Assembly (NCBI GenBank): GCA_944392065.1
Contig: CALXVO010000081.1
Coordinates: forward strand, 1-5,537
Reading direction: 5' to 3'
From: an uncultured Clostridia bacterium
GTDB lineage: Bacteria > Bacillota > Clostridia > TANB77 > CAG-508
DNA length: 5,537 nucleotides
Shown: positions 4,518-5,537 of the stretch, one piece after another
Layout: every line of letters starts with the position of its first letter
Numbering within the stretch: the first letter of the stretch is position 1
Program-made: the position numbers and the translations under genes
Notes under the pieces: generated by a model
Seen by the model: the letters and a program-made list of their open reading frames with translations, nothing else
Told to the model about the DNA's origin: nothing
Database searches by the model: none

Positions 4518-5537
4518 TTGAACGAAGAAAAGAAAAAATGTGGGCTATATATGAGAGTGTCAACTGAAGACCAAGCTCGTGAAGGATTTAGCCTTCCAGA
4601 GCAAAAAGAAAGATTAGAATCTTTTTGTAAATTTAAAGGTTATGAGATAATAGATTATTATGAAGATGCTGGAATAAGTGCTAAAACTGGTAATCATAGA
4701 CCAGAATTTGAAAGATTAAAAAATGATATAAAAGCGAAAAAAGTAAATACGATAGTTGCCTTGAAACTAGATAGAATAACTAGAAGTATTTATGATTGGG
4801 AAAATTTAATGACATTTTTAGATGAAAATGATGCGTACTTAGATTGTGTTAATGATGAGATAAATACAACAAGTGCAAATGGTAAAATGATTTCAAGACT
4901 TCTAATGAGTGTAAGTCAAAATGAAATTGAAAGAACAAGTGAAAGAACTAAAATAGGTATGGCAGGAGCAATAAAACAAGGACATATTCCTCATGTTGCT
5001 CCACTTGGATATAAACACGAAAATAAAAAATTGGTAATTGATTATACAACAAAAGATATAGTTATTAGAATATTTGACTTGTATTATAATGGTATGTCCT
5101 ATAAGAAAATTAGTAATCTGCTTAACAAAGAAAAAGTATTAGGAAAAGATAATTGGCGTGATTCAACAATTGTTGGCATTATTGAAAATGAAATATATAA
5201 AGGTGATTTTGTTCACGGTAAAAATACAAAACATCCTACTTACTACGAAGATGTTGTTGAACCTATAATTTCTAAAGAAATGTGGGAAGATTGCCAAGTA
5301 CAGAAAAAGAAAAATTCAAGAAGTTATCAAAGAACACTCACATACTTATATTTGCAAAAATTGAAATGTCCTAAATGTGGCAGAATATTAGGTGGAAAAG
5401 CTACTACAAAGAAAAATGGTAATACCTATTTTTATTATTATTGTAACGACTGTAAAATTCAATTTAAAGAAAAAGTTATAAATGATTACTTTAGTCAATT
5501 TATAGATGAATTAACAGAATATGACTCTGTTGTAAAT
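4518..5537 (+). CDS. Large serine recombinase (integrase), 3' end beyond the window
   Basis: The first 340 residues of a site-specific recombinase that integrates and excises mobile elements by serine-linked strand exchange. The start is TTG, fixed by TAGGAGG (4504-4510) seven bases upstream; the next in-frame ATG (codon 12) would remove the first strand of the catalytic fold. The resolvase domain (about 8-150) has the nucleophile S15 in YMRVSTEDQ, R13, the D85-R86-x2-R89 cluster in LKLDRITRS, and R139/R143 at the base of the long helix. A Recombinase domain follows (about 165-265). Next comes a zinc ribbon with C284-x2-C287 and C309-x2-C312. The coiled coil and C-terminal tail lie outside the window. 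Family members are usually 500-700 residues. All catalytic residues seen are intact, so it is probably active. It has its own promoter and leader, and it most likely marks one end of an integrated element continuing to the right. Confidence 0.93.
   Translation, partial: MNEEKKKCGLYMRVSTEDQAREGFSLPEQKERLESFCKFKGYEIIDYYEDAGISAKTGNHRPEFERLKNDIKAKKVNTIVALKLDRITRSIYDWENLMTFLDENDAYLDCVNDEINTTSANGKMISRLLMSVSQNEIERTSERTKIGMAGAIKQGHIPHVAPLGYKHENKKLVIDYTTKDIVIRIFDLYYNGMSYKKISNLLNKEKVLGKDNWRDSTIVGIIENEIYKGDFVHGKNTKHPTYYEDVVEPIISKEMWEDCQVQKKKNSRSYQRTLTYLYLQKLKCPKCGRILGGKATTKKNGNTYFYYYCNDCKIQFKEKVINDYFSQFIDELTEYDSVVN

Overview
This is an AT-rich window that looks like chromosomal DNA of a low-GC Bacillota, most likely an uncultured gut-type clostridium. 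The grounds are strong AT codon bias, purine-rich Shine-Dalgarno sites (AAAGGAG, TAGGAGG), near-consensus sigma-A promoters, GTG/TTG starts, tRNA genes with encoded CCA, and intrinsic terminators with T tracts. No species can be named from the sequence alone. All genes I support read on the + strand. I found nothing convincing on the minus strand.

Layout: (1) 1-350 has no convincing gene. It holds a perfect 11-bp hairpin, a small GC-richer patch and a good promoter (204-232) with a roughly 110-nt leader. (2) 351-662 is a GTG-started 103-residue protein of unknown function, less AT-rich than its surroundings, closed by a clear intrinsic terminator. (3) 745-1032 is a decayed fragment of a peptide deformylase-like gene. 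It has the GxGLGIAAPQIG motif but lacks the later catalytic motifs and any start codon. (4) 1158-2324 is a cation diffusion facilitator (CDF) exporter whose N-D-D-D transmembrane site predicts manganese as substrate. It has what looks like two tandem C-terminal cytosolic domains. (5) 2325-2455 is a cluster of REP-like GGGGAC/GTCCCC palindromes filling the gap to the next gene and running into its ribosome binding site. (6) 2466-3203 is a YgjP-like (DUF45) zinc metallopeptidase.

(7) 3204-3519 is a gene-free stretch with a long inverted repeat and a two-copy direct repeat. (8) Two separate tRNA-Gly(UCC) units follow, each with its own promoter and terminator. The second has an anticodon-stem mismatch and an unusual base 37. 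(9) 4070-4339 is an orphan 89-residue protein. (10) From 4350 to the window edge, a consensus promoter, a leader with a 17-codon mini-ORF and a TTG-started large serine recombinase (first 340 residues) probably mark the edge of an integrated mobile element.

How they fit together: this is not one pathway. It reads as a patchwork near an integration-prone tRNA locus: two housekeeping-type genes (Mn exporter, metallopeptidase) joined by a mobile-repeat cluster, a gene relic, a possibly acquired small gene and the start of a recombinase-bearing element. I did not see a clear new multi-gene system. The most unusual items are the palindrome cluster abutting a ribosome binding site, the odd second tRNA-Gly, and the recombinase leader.
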